From IMG/VR virus record IMGVR_UViG_3300044796_000229, positions 1 to 64,000 of that record: 64,000 nt of DNA. The stretch is one strand, 5' to 3'. Source of the stretch: a virus. Positions 42,930 to 51,377 of this stretch are shown here, one piece after another. How positions within the stretch are numbered: position 1 is the first letter of the stretch; every line of letters begins with the position of its first letter. The notes below the pieces were generated by a model that saw only the letters and a program-made list of their open reading frames with translations, searched no databases and was not told the DNA's origin. A program made the position numbers and the translations under genes.

Positions 42930-45557
42930 ATGAAAAAAATCATTCTTGGTGCGCTTCTAAGTATCATCGTTTCACCATCCGCTTTCGCGCAAGCGGGTCC
43001 GGGACCAGGGCCGACGCCTAATCCGTGGATCGTCAATGGATCTTCGATCTATTACAACAAGGGTGCTGTCGGCATAGGAACATCTGCGCCGAACGCAAAC
43101 AACGCTGCGACCTTGAAAGCGATTGGCACTGGCGCTCCGCTCAATCTTGTTCCAGCATCGGCACCGGCATCCCCAAACAATGGTGATGTTTGGACAACGA
43201 ACATCGGAGTCTATGCACGTATCAATGGTGTTACCGTTGGGCCATTTTCTGCGTCCGGAAATTTGACCACTGAGACCGGAATCGTCGCCGCAGGAACAAC
43301 CCAAGGCACAGCCACGGCGCTTAATTCCGGATACAATGTCCATGCCGTTACGACGGTTTCTTCGGGCACCGGCGTAGAACTTCCAGCGACATCGGCGAAT
43401 AGGTTCGACATCGTTATAAACGCCGGTACGAATGCGCTCAAAGTCTATCCTGTTACCGGAAGTCAGATTGATGCGCTAGGTACGAACGCTGCCTTGACAA
43501 TCCAGCCGGGATCCACAGTCGCTTTTTATGATGTTACCGGAACACAGATATATTCCGGCGCCGCTCCGAATATTGCCGCCGGGACAAATGTCACGCTCTC
43601 ACAAAGCGGTGGCGTAACCACAATTAGTGTTCCCGCTGTAGGTAGCACCGGAAATATCCAGATCAATTCCGGAAGCGGCCAGTTCGGCGCGCTCGGTCAA
43701 GGCGCATCGGTTGCAAATCCAGGCACTGGTTCTCTTGAGGCCCTTCTTCCGACACTTTCTCCCAACCCAGATACTGGAACGAATGTCCCTTTTGGGGCGT
43801 CCACGTTGGAATATTGCGTCCATCGTTCTAACTCTGGAACGCCTATGGCGGACACTTTTCCGGCGTCATCGGTGACAGGACTGATAAACGGTGCGAAGCA
43901 ATGTGTTAAAAACGACGACACGACTGCTGTGGACGTTCTGACAGCGGGCAGCGGGACACAATTTTCCGGTTCATCCAGCACATTTGTTTTGCAACCGAAT
44001 AGAGAAATTGTTTTTTCGTATGACACTACCGGCGCTACGCCAACGTGGCGTGTAAACGGCATTGGTTCTAATGTGGCAGTACCCCCCACTGTCGCGCTAT
44101 TTCCGAACGGCGTCATAAATTCGACGGGCGCTTCCGCGAAAGTGGACAGCACAACGGCTCTCTCGGCAGCATTCACAGCGGCGGGGCTTGGGACAGGCGC
44201 AAGTGCATCAACGGCCCCACAGAATAGCGCATCAGTCGTCTGTCCTGATGCCTATGAACTTTGGGTCAGCAATCAATTTCTTTTGCCAGGGGGTGTTGGC
44301 TTTGGGGCAACGCCGACAGCTTCGGGAAACTGCCAAGTAAATCTCATTTCGACCAATTCGACTATTCAGGCGTCTGGAGTATTTCGTCTCGGTGGCGGCA
44401 CGTACCGAACATATAATCAGACCGTTGATCACGTCGTCATGAATATGGCGGGACTGAACGGGATCGCTTTTGACGGAGTTAGCTGTCAGGACGCATGTGG
44501 GTTTAATTATGACTGGGCTTACCAGGTCATGAACGGCCCCGGCATGAAGTTCGATGGAACTTCGTCTGCCGGATCGGTCAATACCTTCCCGATGACCCAT
44601 AATACTGTGTGGGGCGCCGCCGGACGAACAGCGGGTGGTTCGGCCTACGACATTGAAACAACCACATATCCGGCAGACATCAGTCTAAATGATGCGCTTG
44701 CATATACCGGGCACTCGTTTGCCCAATTTGTTCTTTTCAATAACAACGCGAACGCAGACAGTCGTGATTGGACATTGGAAAATAATGGTAGTGCTGGCGC
44801 GGAGGGTGACATAGGCATCAATGTCACCGGGGCCACTGGGGTATTTCATGTTTCTGGTGTCACCACAAATGGTATTCAAACCGCGATCCAGTTGAACCCC
44901 AGCGGAACAATGGGGGCCGTGGTTGAGGGCCTTTATCGTGATGGCGGCTCGACAAGTATTTTGAATACGACGGGGTATTGTGGGGGTTCTCAGACTGTCA
45001 CGACAGCACAGGTCGCGTTCTACGGTTGCGGCCTTTACGGCTACATGGATTTTACAAATCTTTATCTCGGCACCGGCACCGGGTTTATGTACCGGACAGC
45101 AGGGCTTGTCTCGAACGCGGCGACGACGGGCAGCGGAACGACGATGGTGCTCCAAACGAACCCAACAATAACCCAGCCGACAATATCAGGTGATTTCACG
45201 GCCTTATATCCAGCGGTTGTTACATCGTCCAGCACAGGTAATGCGCCGCTCTTACAGGTTGCCGCGCTCAGTGGAACCACTGGGGGCGCCGACCGTGCTC
45301 ATTTTGAATTGGTTGATAACAATGCCTTTGCTTCACGCAATGGCTGGGATTTTATGAACCTAGGCGACAGCGGAAACACGTTGTACATTTACTCTATCGC
45401 CAGCGGATCTCTGACAAATATAGCGCAACTTACGAGTGGCGGAAATCTCAATCTTTTAACCGGAGCTTACGAGAGCAACGGAACGATTGGTGTAACATGC
45501 AGCGGAAGTCCGACAGCAAGTTTTGCTTCCAAGCTCGGGATTGTCACTCACTGTTAA
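42930..45557 (+). CDS. Large spike-like protein with Sec signal peptide
   Basis: ATG 42930, with AGGA upstream, is the natural start in a frame that is open further upstream. The 875-residue protein begins MKKIILGALLSIIVSPSAFA followed by QA, a typical Sec signal peptide. It continues as a Thr/Ser/Gly-rich beta protein with parallel beta-helix character in its second half (GLNGIAFDGVSCQDACGFNY, GINVTGATGVFHVSGVTTNG). It resembles fibre or depolymerase spikes. A cleavable signal would send it to the periplasm, which is odd for a virion part. Confidence 0.65.
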   Translation: MKKIILGALLSIIVSPSAFAQAGPGPGPTPNPWIVNGSSIYYNKGAVGIGTSAPNANNAATLKAIGTGAPLNLVPASAPASPNNGDVWTTNIGVYARINGVTVGPFSASGNLTTETGIVAAGTTQGTATALNSGYNVHAVTTVSSGTGVELPATSANRFDIVINAGTNALKVYPVTGSQIDALGTNAALTIQPGSTVAFYDVTGTQIYSGAAPNIAAGTNVTLSQSGGVTTISVPAVGSTGNIQINSGSGQFGALGQGASVANPGTGSLEALLPTLSPNPDTGTNVPFGASTLEYCVHRSNSGTPMADTFPASSVTGLINGAKQCVKNDDTTAVDVLTAGSGTQFSGSSSTFVLQPNREIVFSYDTTGATPTWRVNGIGSNVAVPPTVALFPNGVINSTGASAKVDSTTALSAAFTAAGLGTGASASTAPQNSASVVCPDAYELWVSNQFLLPGGVGFGATPTASGNCQVNLISTNSTIQASGVFRLGGGTYRTYNQTVDHVVMNMAGLNGIAFDGVSCQDACGFNYDWAYQVMNGPGMKFDGTSSAGSVNTFPMTHNTVWGAAGRTAGGSAYDIETTTYPADISLNDALAYTGHSFAQFVLFNNNANADSRDWTLENNGSAGAEGDIGINVTGATGVFHVSGVTTNGIQTAIQLNPSGTMGAVVEGLYRDGGSTSILNTTGYCGGSQTVTTAQVAFYGCGLYGYMDFTNLYLGTGTGFMYRTAGLVSNAATTGSGTTMVLQTNPTITQPTISGDFTALYPAVVTSSSTGNAPLLQVAALSGTTGGADRAHFELVDNNAFASRNGWDFMNLGDSGNTLYIYSIASGSLTNIAQLTSGGNLNLLTGAYESNGTIGVTCSGSPTASFASKLGIVTHC

Positions 45558-45570
45558 AAGGAAAAATTCA

Positions 45571-45810
45571 ATGACACGCTTTTTGCTTGCCGCCCTAATC
45601 CTCGGCGCATCTTCTTTTTCAGTAACGGCACAGCCATCATCCTCTCCGGTGCCACAACTCATGCCGGTTACGCTAACAGCAACGGACCTTCAAAAAATTA
45701 CTGACGTTATTGGAAGCATGCCCATTCGCGACACAGCTTATGCCAATGAAATTCTGCAAGTACTTCAGGAAAGGGAGCGGGAGGCGCAAGTTTCAAAGGC
45801 TGGGAAATGA
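45571..45810 (+). CDS. Small secreted protein
   Basis: Start 45571 has AAGGA upstream. The 79-residue product begins MTRFLLAALILGASSFSVTA and continues QPSS, a Sec signal peptide. The mature part is helical (LQKITDVIGSMPIRDTAYAN). It follows the other signal-peptide protein and may be its partner. A 17-codon frame (45807-45860) follows and links to the endolysin gene by overlaps. Confidence 0.6.
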   Translation: MTRFLLAALILGASSFSVTAQPSSSPVPQLMPVTLTATDLQKITDVIGSMPIRDTAYANEILQVLQEREREAQVSKAGK

Positions 45811-45856
45811 CCGACGCCGATCTTCTTGCCCTGAATGTCTATGAGGACGCCGCGCA

Positions 45857-46279
45857 ATGATGGACGACCATTCCGAAGCCTTATTGGCGCATGTGCATCC
45901 TGATCTTGCAAAGGTAATGCGCGCTGCTGCACAGACACCACAACCGTTTCAGATTGTGTACGGTATCCGCACACTTGCCGCCGAAGAGCAAGCCGTTGCT
46001 ACCGGGCATTCGACAACGCTGCATTCACGGCATCTTCCCGACAAAGGCTATGCGACCCCCGAAAATCCCGATGGGGTGGCATGTGCAGTTGACGTTGCTG
46101 CACTAATCAATGGGCAAATCAGCTTTGCACCGGGCGAGGAAGAGCAGGTATTTGGAAAGATTGCAGCGCAGGTAAAAGCGGCAGCACTGGAACTTAACAT
46201 TCTTGTCGAGTGGGGTGGTAATTGGCGCTCATTCAAGGACTGGGGCCATTATCAGTTGCCCTGGAAACAATATCCATGA
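45857..46279 (+). CDS. M15 peptidase endolysin
   Basis: The 140-residue enzyme has the zinc-site pattern of M15 (VanY/CwlK-like) peptidases: SRHLP (His59), CAVDVAA (Asp79) and DWGHYQLP (His131). It cleaves peptide bonds in peptidoglycan and is the likely lysis enzyme. It has no signal peptide, so a holin is needed for release. It overlaps the lipoprotein gene. Confidence 0.85.
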   Translation: MMDDHSEALLAHVHPDLAKVMRAAAQTPQPFQIVYGIRTLAAEEQAVATGHSTTLHSRHLPDKGYATPENPDGVACAVDVAALINGQISFAPGEEEQVFGKIAAQVKAAALELNILVEWGGNWRSFKDWGHYQLPWKQYP

Positions 46280-46683
46280 TCCGCGCTACCGCCATCCTCG
46301 CCGCGCTGGCTCTATCCGGCTGCGCCACACAGGCGGTTCAATCCTTCACACCGTTCGCCCCCAAGGCCGAAATCCGGTCACAGGCGGTCTTTAATGCCGA
46401 TCTGGCGGCCTGCCGGGGCTATGCTTTGGAGTATCTGTCCGATAAGAGCGATTTAGACCCCACAGCCGTGGGTAGCGCTGGCCTACAGGGCGGCCTTTCC
46501 AATCTTTCCGAGGCAGCGGTCAGCCCGGTCACAATTCCCCTCAGCGCCCTTGGGAGCGCGTCTGGTGAGGCGGCTGCGGAAATGGGTTTGAACAGCCATG
46601 ACGGCAAATGCGTCGTCAATCGCTGCATGACACAAAAGGGCGAATCCTCGAAACAATACGCCGTTTACGATCCAACCTGTTAG
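46276..46683 (+). CDS. Lipoprotein of the lysis cluster
   Basis: The start at 46276 overlaps the endolysin stop. MIRATAILAALALSGCATQA is a type II signal peptide with lipobox LSGC. The 135-residue protein has a small-residue segment (SALGSASGEAAAEMG) that could contact membranes and a C-terminal Cys pair. It might be an outer-membrane lysis factor. Confidence 0.6.
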   Translation: MIRATAILAALALSGCATQAVQSFTPFAPKAEIRSQAVFNADLAACRGYALEYLSDKSDLDPTAVGSAGLQGGLSNLSEAAVSPVTIPLSALGSASGEAAAEMGLNSHDGKCVVNRCMTQKGESSKQYAVYDPTC

Positions 46684-46692
46684 GAACTGAAG

Positions 46693-47079
46693 ATGCCAAC
46701 TGACACGTCAGACGCCCAGATCGATTCCGCCCTTTCCGCCCTGCGCGCGGTTCTCATCGCTATTGGCGGCTGGATGGCGAGCAACGGCATGGGCCAATCA
46801 GGCGCTTACCGAATCGTCGAACTCGCCGCCAGTGCAGTGATGATCGTCGGCCCCGCAGTGTGGGGTGCGTATGTCGCCATCATGCGCGTGATCCAGAAGA
46901 AAAAAGCTGTCACGCAAGCCGTTCAAGCGGGCATCAATCTCACCGTGAGCGGGGCGGCCTTAGCGGCCGATGGCAAGTCTGTCGTTTCCTTAAACAACGG
47001 CGCGACCCCACCATTGCCAGTGACTGACCAAACAGCCGCGCAGATCGTCAAAGACTTTGCGCCTGCGAAGGCGACATGA
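46693..47079 (+). CDS. Holin-like membrane protein
   Basis: The 128-residue protein has two membrane segments (about 18-35 LRAVLIAIGGWMAS and 43-65 VELAASAVMIVGPAVWGAYV) followed by a basic stretch and a soluble tail. This suits the Pam3-gp28-like holin family. The position between endolysin and spanin-like genes supports a role in releasing the endolysin. Confidence 0.7.
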   Translation: MPTDTSDAQIDSALSALRAVLIAIGGWMASNGMGQSGAYRIVELAASAVMIVGPAVWGAYVAIMRVIQKKKAVTQAVQAGINLTVSGAALAADGKSVVSLNNGATPPLPVTDQTAAQIVKDFAPAKAT

Positions 47080-47303
47080 TGCCAACGTGGCTTCAATGGA
47101 TTATCAATTTCCTGTTCGGCGGCAACAAACAATCCGGCACCGATCAAGCGCTTGGGAAAGTGCAGCAATCGAACACTGATTTGGCGACGGCAAACAAGGA
47201 TGACCAGCGTGCAAATGAAATTGACCAGCAAGTTAGCCGCGATTCTGATGCTGAGTTGGATGACGAGCTGCGGAACCCCGATGGTTCAAATAGGTCCAGC
47301 TAA
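47076..47303 (+). CDS. Candidate inner-membrane spanin
   Basis: The 75-residue product has an N-terminal hydrophobic stretch (PTWLQWIINFLFGG) followed by a charged helical tail (DLATANKDDQRANEIDQQVS). This suits a short Rz-like protein anchored in the inner membrane. A lipoprotein frame is nested in its 3' end, as in Rz/Rz1 pairs. The hydrophobic part is short, so the call is moderate. Confidence 0.5.
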   Translation: MMPTWLQWIINFLFGGNKQSGTDQALGKVQQSNTDLATANKDDQRANEIDQQVSRDSDAELDDELRNPDGSNRSS

Positions 47304-47484
47304 TGCAGCACCAGCTCCTGCGCCCGTGGTCAACGTCACAGTCGCGTCATCGTGTGGCTGGGAAACCGCGTTCTATCCCGATACCGGATATGAGACGCGC
47401 CTGACGCACAATGAGAAGGTTTGGATCGTGGAACATAATGAAAAAGTGAAAGCATTTTGTCAGCAAGTTACACCGGGACATTAA
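47215..47484 (+). CDS. Candidate outer-membrane spanin lipoprotein
   Basis: The start lies inside the preceding gene in another frame; ATG 47215 is used here, while GTG 47209 and ATG 47200 are alternatives. MKLTSKLAAILMLSWMTSC is a lipoprotein signal with Cys at about residue 19. A Pro/Ala-rich linker (ANAAPAPAPVVNV) and a mature domain follow. Proline-rich lipoproteins nested in an Rz-like gene are typical Rz1 partners. Confidence 0.6.
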   Translation: MKLTSKLAAILMLSWMTSCGTPMVQIGPANAAPAPAPVVNVTVASSCGWETAFYPDTGYETRLTHNEKVWIVEHNEKVKAFCQQVTPGH

Positions 47485-47505
47485 ATAAAACACGGGAAGA
47501 CAATA

Positions 47506-47844
47506 GTGGACACTGGATCAATTCTACCACCTGACAAAGTGCCATTCATCGAAGGCGGAACGGGCGGCACGATCATTCTTATGCTGATGATGGGAAAGCT
47601 GGATTGGCGGCTTACAGCCCTCATCATCGTGGCCGGCATCTTCACCGCCGCTGTATTTGGGGAACCACTTGCTGCTCTCAGCGGTTTAGGACCAAGCTGG
47701 TATCCTGGCATCGGGGCTGTATTGGCCTTCGGAGCGACGTTTTTATTCGGCGGATTGTTGACGTTGCTCAAACAATTCCAGAGTAGTCCGTTAGGATTTC
47801 TGTGGGATTTTTTCGATAGATTCCGTCCGGGACGTAAACCATGA
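47506..47844 (+). CDS. Membrane protein
   Basis: The start is GTG 47506. The 112-residue product has three likely membrane segments (GTIILMLMMG, LTALIIVAGIFTAAVFG and GAVLAFGATFLFGGLLTLL). It overlaps the next membrane protein by 4 bases. It could be a second holin or pinholin; the function is unknown. Confidence 0.55.
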   Translation: MDTGSILPPDKVPFIEGGTGGTIILMLMMGKLDWRLTALIIVAGIFTAAVFGEPLAALSGLGPSWYPGIGAVLAFGATFLFGGLLTLLKQFQSSPLGFLWDFFDRFRPGRKP

Positions 47845-48164
47845 CGTTCTCCGCAGTTCTTTCGATCATCGATTCTCTGGCGCTGCTTGTGCTTGCCATC
47901 ACATCGATCAAGGTTTTCTCGGAAGATTATATCCACGCCGCGCTACCAATGAAGATTGCGATTGCGTGTGTGATATTTGGAGCGATTGCAACGTCAGCCG
48001 ACAGATTAGCAGGGCTTAATCCGGTCGCGGTCTGGAATGTCCATACCTTCATCTGGCGCGTCATGCTCGATTGTGGAATGGCGGCGCTCGGATTGTGGCG
48101 CGCGGTCCATACGCGGCAGCATATCGGTATTCACGAATCGCATTTGATCAAACGCGGTCACTAA
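47841..48164 (+). CDS. Membrane protein
   Basis: The 107-residue product has hydrophobic segments at residues 4-25 (AVLSIIDSLALLVLAITS) and 36-55 (KIAIACVIFGAIATS) and a third weaker one. It is coupled to the preceding gene, and the pair may work together in lysis or exclusion. Confidence 0.55.
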   Translation: MTFSAVLSIIDSLALLVLAITSIKVFSEDYIHAALPMKIAIACVIFGAIATSADRLAGLNPVAVWNVHTFIWRVMLDCGMAALGLWRAVHTRQHIGIHESHLIKRGH

Positions 48165-48217
48165 ATCAGCCGCAATCTCGCAGGGCGTGAGATTATTTTT
48201 CATGGGCGAATTGTATC

Positions 48218-48535
48218 ATGGACGAAGGATCGCAGATAGGGGCTGGTGACATGGCAGATGAGATGACCCGGACGAATTCCAATGACGAAAGCATGCATGC
48301 GACGGGCAGCAACAACGTCACGTCCATTCGGCTCGTCGGATATGATAGGCCATTTTTTACGGCCATGGCCATCGCACTGTCAATTTTAGCTGTTATCCTC
48401 GCATACATGGCGTTCCACGAGGCAACGGTTGATGAATACTGGATGTCTCGTACCGAAGCGTTTCTTGAGCAAATGTCCGCTCAAGGCGTGCATGTTCCAC
48501 CTGATCTTTTACCACACAAGGAGAGATCCCAATGA
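48218..48535 (+). CDS. Single-span membrane protein
   Basis: The 105-residue product has an acidic, Asn/Ser-rich N-terminus, one membrane segment (MAIALSILAVILAYMAF, about 50-66) and a helical tail. ATG 48251 is an alternative start. It overlaps the next gene by 4 bases. Confidence 0.5.
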   Translation: MDEGSQIGAGDMADEMTRTNSNDESMHATGSNNVTSIRLVGYDRPFFTAMAIALSILAVILAYMAFHEATVDEYWMSRTEAFLEQMSAQGVHVPPDLLPHKERSQ

Positions 48536-48714
48536 GCTCAAGCGGCGGCGGCGGTGTGATCCATCCCAGTGAAACGAAGTCTATCGCTGGCAACGGCAAG
48601 ACGATCATCGTCACGAACAATTCGTCGGATGACATGATACTTACCGACGACGACGTGAATGCGCTGACGACCGTACTGCCGGATGGCGCTGCGATCACGA
48701 TTATCGGTTCTTAA
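48532..48714 (+). CDS. Small hypothetical protein
   Basis: The 60-residue product has a Gly-rich start (SSSGGGGVIHPSE) and a small beta-rich domain (TIIVTNNSSDDMILT). It has no signal or membrane segment. The function is unknown. Confidence 0.5.
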   Translation: MSSSGGGGVIHPSETKSIAGNGKTIIVTNNSSDDMILTDDDVNALTTVLPDGAAITIIGS

Positions 48715-48722
48715 GTCTGCGA

Positions 48723-48878
48723 ATGACGGTCCTCGATGCTGCCTATGGCGTGATTTTTGTTATCGGCATGGCAGTCGTCGGGTGGTGCGTTAACAGGATT
48801 GTTTCTCAAGGCGAAAGAATTGCCCGCGTCGAAGAGCATGTAAGAAAGTGCAAGTTACAGGATTGTGACGAAACTTGA
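48723..48878 (+). CDS. Small membrane-anchored protein
   Basis: This 51-residue frame was read from the bases. It starts MTVLDAAYGVIFVIGMAVVG, one membrane segment, followed by a charged helix (SQGERIARVEEHVRKC) and two terminal cysteines. It completes the series of small membrane proteins at the end of the late region. Confidence 0.55.
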   Translation: MTVLDAAYGVIFVIGMAVVGWCVNRIVSQGERIARVEEHVRKCKLQDCDET

Positions 48879-48911
48879 TTCTGTGAGCGTCGATGACTGT
48901 GCCGTCTTGTT

Positions 48912-48945
48912 AAAGAAAAGCCCCAGCCAGTTTCCCAGCCGGGGC
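48912..48945 (-). terminator. Leftward Rho-independent terminator
   Basis: On the minus strand GCCCCGGC pairs with GCTGGGGC (one G-T pair, ten-base loop) and is followed by TTTTCTTT. It lies just after the stop of the leftward gene at 48951-49331 and separates it from the rightward late genes. Confidence 0.8.
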
Positions 48946-48950
48946 AGAAA

Positions 48951-49331
48951 TTAACCGATAACCTTGTTAGAGACGATCTTGCCGATGATCTCTTCCCACG
49001 AATCGCCCTCGGCTTTGACATGAAAGAAAATGCCGTCATTAACGCCTACGGAGATTTTCCGGGAATACATGATGCCAGAAAGTTTCTCTGCGCGGCTTTT
49101 CGCGGCCAGTTCTTGCGTCCGCAGAGATTGATATTCGCCGTCGGCTTCCAATACCGCTTTGTACCGCGCTTCGCGCAATTCGCTGAGGCGCTTGCGCTCG
49201 GCTGCGGCTTCTGGGAATGCGGCTTTCGCCGCCTCTCGATCTTCAGGCGACGCCGCCTTCGGGTTGATCCGCCATGCCAATCGCTTGCCAAGCAATCTCT
49301 CTAGCTTCTTGAGCGCAACTGTGCGTTCCAT
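48951..49331 (-). CDS. Helical hypothetical protein in reverse orientation
   Basis: Start 49331 has GGAGA upstream. The 126-residue protein is mostly charged helix (AAAERKRLSELREARYKAVL) with a beta C-terminus (VGVNDGIFFHVKAEGDSWEE). It is a lone gene opposed to the late genes with its own terminator, as expected of an independently expressed accessory (moron) gene. Confidence 0.6.
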   Translation of the reverse strand: MERTVALKKLERLLGKRLAWRINPKAASPEDREAAKAAFPEAAAERKRLSELREARYKAVLEADGEYQSLRTQELAAKSRAEKLSGIMYSRKISVGVNDGIFFHVKAEGDSWEEIIGKIVSNKVIG

Positions 49332-49647
49332 TGTTTGCTCTCCATCTATGTCAAAGATCGCGGTGGTTCCAGCCACCGCCTCAATCGCATCACGCGATTG
49401 ATGGAAAGCATAGCAAATGAGTTTTCAGCTTTTTGCGGAAATGCCGATTTTATAAGCATTGGAGCGTCGTTTGCTTAGGAAAAAACAAGGCACATGTCGG
49501 GCTTGACACCGATAAACATTGGGTTAGTTGACCACCAACCAATGTGCTGGCGTTCATAAGAGCCTTATAAATCAAGGCTGAAAATAATTTCTCGGACCCA
49601 TAATTCTTTCCCGCGCGTTACCTCTCGCTATCTAGAGGGTAAACGCC
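49332..49647. other. Intergenic region between divergent genes
   Basis: No gene is seen. TTGACA (49503-49508) lacks a good -10 box. CATTGG/CCAATG (about 49517-49544) forms an interrupted palindrome, and AGCCTT-ATAAATC-AAGGCT (about 49561-49579) can form a hairpin. Promoters for both flanking genes should lie here. Confidence 0.35.
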
Positions 49648-49854
49648 ATGGGTATGTTGATTTCTCTGCTTATCGCATTGATCGTGCTTGGGATAGTTTT
49701 CGCGATTGTCCGGGCAATTATTCCGCTGCTCGGTTTGCCGGCGCCATTTTCGACGATCATCTACCTAGTGATGCTCCTGATCGCGCTATTCGTGATCTTG
49801 GACTATGTTGGCGTTCTAGGCGGTACTGGCGGATGTTTCAGGTTGCATTGCTGA
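49648..49854 (+). CDS. Small membrane protein
   Basis: The 68-residue product is almost entirely two hydrophobic segments (MLISLLIALIVLGIVFAIV and IIYLVMLLIALFVILDYV). ATG 49654 is an alternative start. It resembles small holin-like or membrane proteins of phages. Confidence 0.55.
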   Translation: MGMLISLLIALIVLGIVFAIVRAIIPLLGLPAPFSTIIYLVMLLIALFVILDYVGVLGGTGGCFRLHC

Positions 49855-49919
49855 CCTTCTGCGAGCATCGTCCAGCATCGGCCGATCACCGATGCATCAA
49901 ACCCCTATAGGAGAATGAC

Positions 49920-50267
49920 ATGACCTCTCTTTTGCTTCAAACCATCGAAACCGATTTGAAGGCTGGCGAAAGCTGGTTGGAAAATGAAGCCGAGACGGCT
50001 GGCCTTTATCTTTGGAACGCACTCAAGGGCGCGTTTATTGCTCTCGGACCTACGCTCGGAAAGACCCTCACCGACACGCTAACAAGCGCCGTGACGGCCG
50101 CTTCGGAGAATGACACCATCGAACAGATTGAGACGGCGGCGCTCACCACGGCCACGGAGGAAGGCAAAGCGGCGATTGCTGCGGCTGGGTCTGGAATCGT
50201 GCAGACCGTGATTGCCGGCATCAAGTCCAATCTCTCGCCATCTGTGACCGTAAAAACCGCTTCCTAA
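49920..50267 (+). CDS. Helical Ala/Thr-rich phage protein
   Basis: AGGAG precedes the ATG. The 115-residue product starts MTSLLLQTIETDLKAGESWL and is rich in Ala and Thr helices with a moderately hydrophobic centre. The function is unknown. It is the last gene before the late terminator. Confidence 0.55.
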   Translation: MTSLLLQTIETDLKAGESWLENEAETAGLYLWNALKGAFIALGPTLGKTLTDTLTSAVTAASENDTIEQIETAALTTATEEGKAAIAAAGSGIVQTVIAGIKSNLSPSVTVKTAS

Positions 50268-50311
50268 CCGATTTGCAGTCTGGCCGATTCCCCTTTCGCC
50301 CAGAATAACTC

Positions 50312-50348
50312 AGCCCGGCCACCGCGAGGTGTGCCGGGCTTTTTCTTC
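50312..50348 (+). terminator. Late-region Rho-independent terminator
   Basis: AGCCCGGC (50312-50319) pairs perfectly with GCCGGGCT (50333-50340) and is followed by TTTTCTT. It ends the rightward late transcript just before the opposing leftward operon. Confidence 0.9.
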
Positions 50349-50361
50349 GTTTGGAACTGAG

Positions 50362-50664
50362 TTATTTCGCGCCTTTAATCAGCGCATTTTTCCAGCCCTT
50401 CTTTGGCGGCCACGATACGCCAAGCGCGGCAAGATCCTCACGTGTGTATCCGCCATTCTCCGTCATCAAACTTTCGATCCTTGCCTTCATGGCGCGTTGA
50501 GAGGCTGTCATTGGTGATCGGTCAGGTTTTGGCTTCTCGACAATCTCGTAACCGTAACGGCGAAGTTCATAGATGAGCATGTCCGCGAGATCGTTGAAGG
50601 TACTCGTTTCATTATGATGCGCGCCGGCTAGGAAAGTGGAGAGGACATCGTGCGGTGTCAGCAT
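50362..50664 (-). CDS. Hypothetical protein, end of leftward operon
   Basis: Start 50664 has GAGGAAG upstream. The 100-residue product combines a helical N-terminus (TFNDLADMLIYELRRYGYEI) and a C-terminal basic end (WPPKKGWKNALIKGAK). No family is recognised. Confidence 0.5.
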   Translation of the reverse strand: MLTPHDVLSTFLAGAHHNETSTFNDLADMLIYELRRYGYEIVEKPKPDRSPMTASQRAMKARIESLMTENGGYTREDLAALGVSWPPKKGWKNALIKGAK

Positions 50665-51077
50665 TTCTTCCTCATCTTCACTGTTCCCCGCGGCGCCCAA
50701 CGGTTTGCACTTTTCAGTTTCCGCGAACCCCATTTGCGTTTTCGCTTTTGCGAACGCTCCCGCTTGCGCTCTTTCTTGATTTTCCCGGTGTCAGTTCCGG
50801 CGACCGTTGCGCCTCTTCCATGCGTCTTTGCATGGTGACAAGAGATACATAGGGCATCAATGTGGACTGTCGAGTGCTGATGCGGCTCATAGTCCGTAGC
50901 ATCTGCATTGATGTCTCGAAGGCGCAGAGCAGGTTCGTGGTCGAAGTGAGTCCCTGCGCAACGAAGGTGACTAACCGGAACTGTCTTGCAACGCGCGCAT
51001 CTAAAGCCCTGTCGCTCGCAAACAAGGCGCTTGATCCTGACCGGTATCGCTTTGCGTTTCGGGCGATCATGTTTCAC
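50658..51077 (-). CDS. HNH endonuclease
   Basis: The start is a GTG at 51077. The 139-residue protein has a zinc pair CARCKTVP, the core THFDHEPALRLRD and IDALCISCHHAKT, matching the HNH fold with two zinc-binding CxxC pairs. A very basic tail (KIKKERKRERSQKRKRKWG) follows. Small phage HNH proteins act in packaging or as homing nucleases. Here it lies far from the terminase, favouring a homing or early role. Confidence 0.75.
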   Translation of the reverse strand: MKHDRPKRKAIPVRIKRLVCERQGFRCARCKTVPVSHLRCAGTHFDHEPALRLRDINADATDYEPHQHSTVHIDALCISCHHAKTHGRGATVAGTDTGKIKKERKRERSQKRKRKWGSRKLKSANRWAPRGTVKMRKKC

Positions 51078-51162
51078 CGTTTGCCAATCTCTGCTGCGCC
51101 ACGATGATGCGCTTGATGCGCTCCAAAATAGCCTTGCGCTTTGGTCGAATAGAGGCCGTCAT
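51067..51162 (-). CDS. 31-residue basic peptide
   Basis: The frame begins MTASIRPKRKAILERIKRII with ATG 51162 overlapping the previous stop and its own stop overlapping the HNH start. The chain of overlaps supports translation. It may serve mainly as a coupling leader for the HNH gene. Confidence 0.45.
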   Translation of the reverse strand: MTASIRPKRKAILERIKRIIVAQQRLANGET

Positions 51163-51377
51163 CTACTCCGCCTCGTAGGGAGAGGTTGCATAGTGCCGTC
51201 GTCAGCTCGGACACGCCCTCCTAGGACATAGCCTATAGCTGCGGCTGTGTTCGGATCAGGACGTCTGCCATTTTGCCGCAAATATCTTGAGTAAAGATTT
51301 GGGCCATATTCCGCTTCCAAGCCTTCCGCCTCAATTCGCAGGTCCCGCAGTGTCGCGATCTGTATGAACGCGCTCAT
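51159..51377 (-). CDS. Small hypothetical protein
   Basis: The 72-residue product (MSAFIQIATLRDLRIEAEGL, then NTAAAIGYVLGGRVRADDG) overlaps neighbours by 4 bases at both ends. The function is unknown. Confidence 0.5.
   Translation of the reverse strand: MSAFIQIATLRDLRIEAEGLEAEYGPNLYSRYLRQNGRRPDPNTAAAIGYVLGGRVRADDGTMQPLPTRRSR

Noticed and set aside
45807-45860. 17-codon frame between the secreted protein and the endolysin
   Set aside because: It overlaps both neighbours properly but is too short to judge and has no recognisable sequence.
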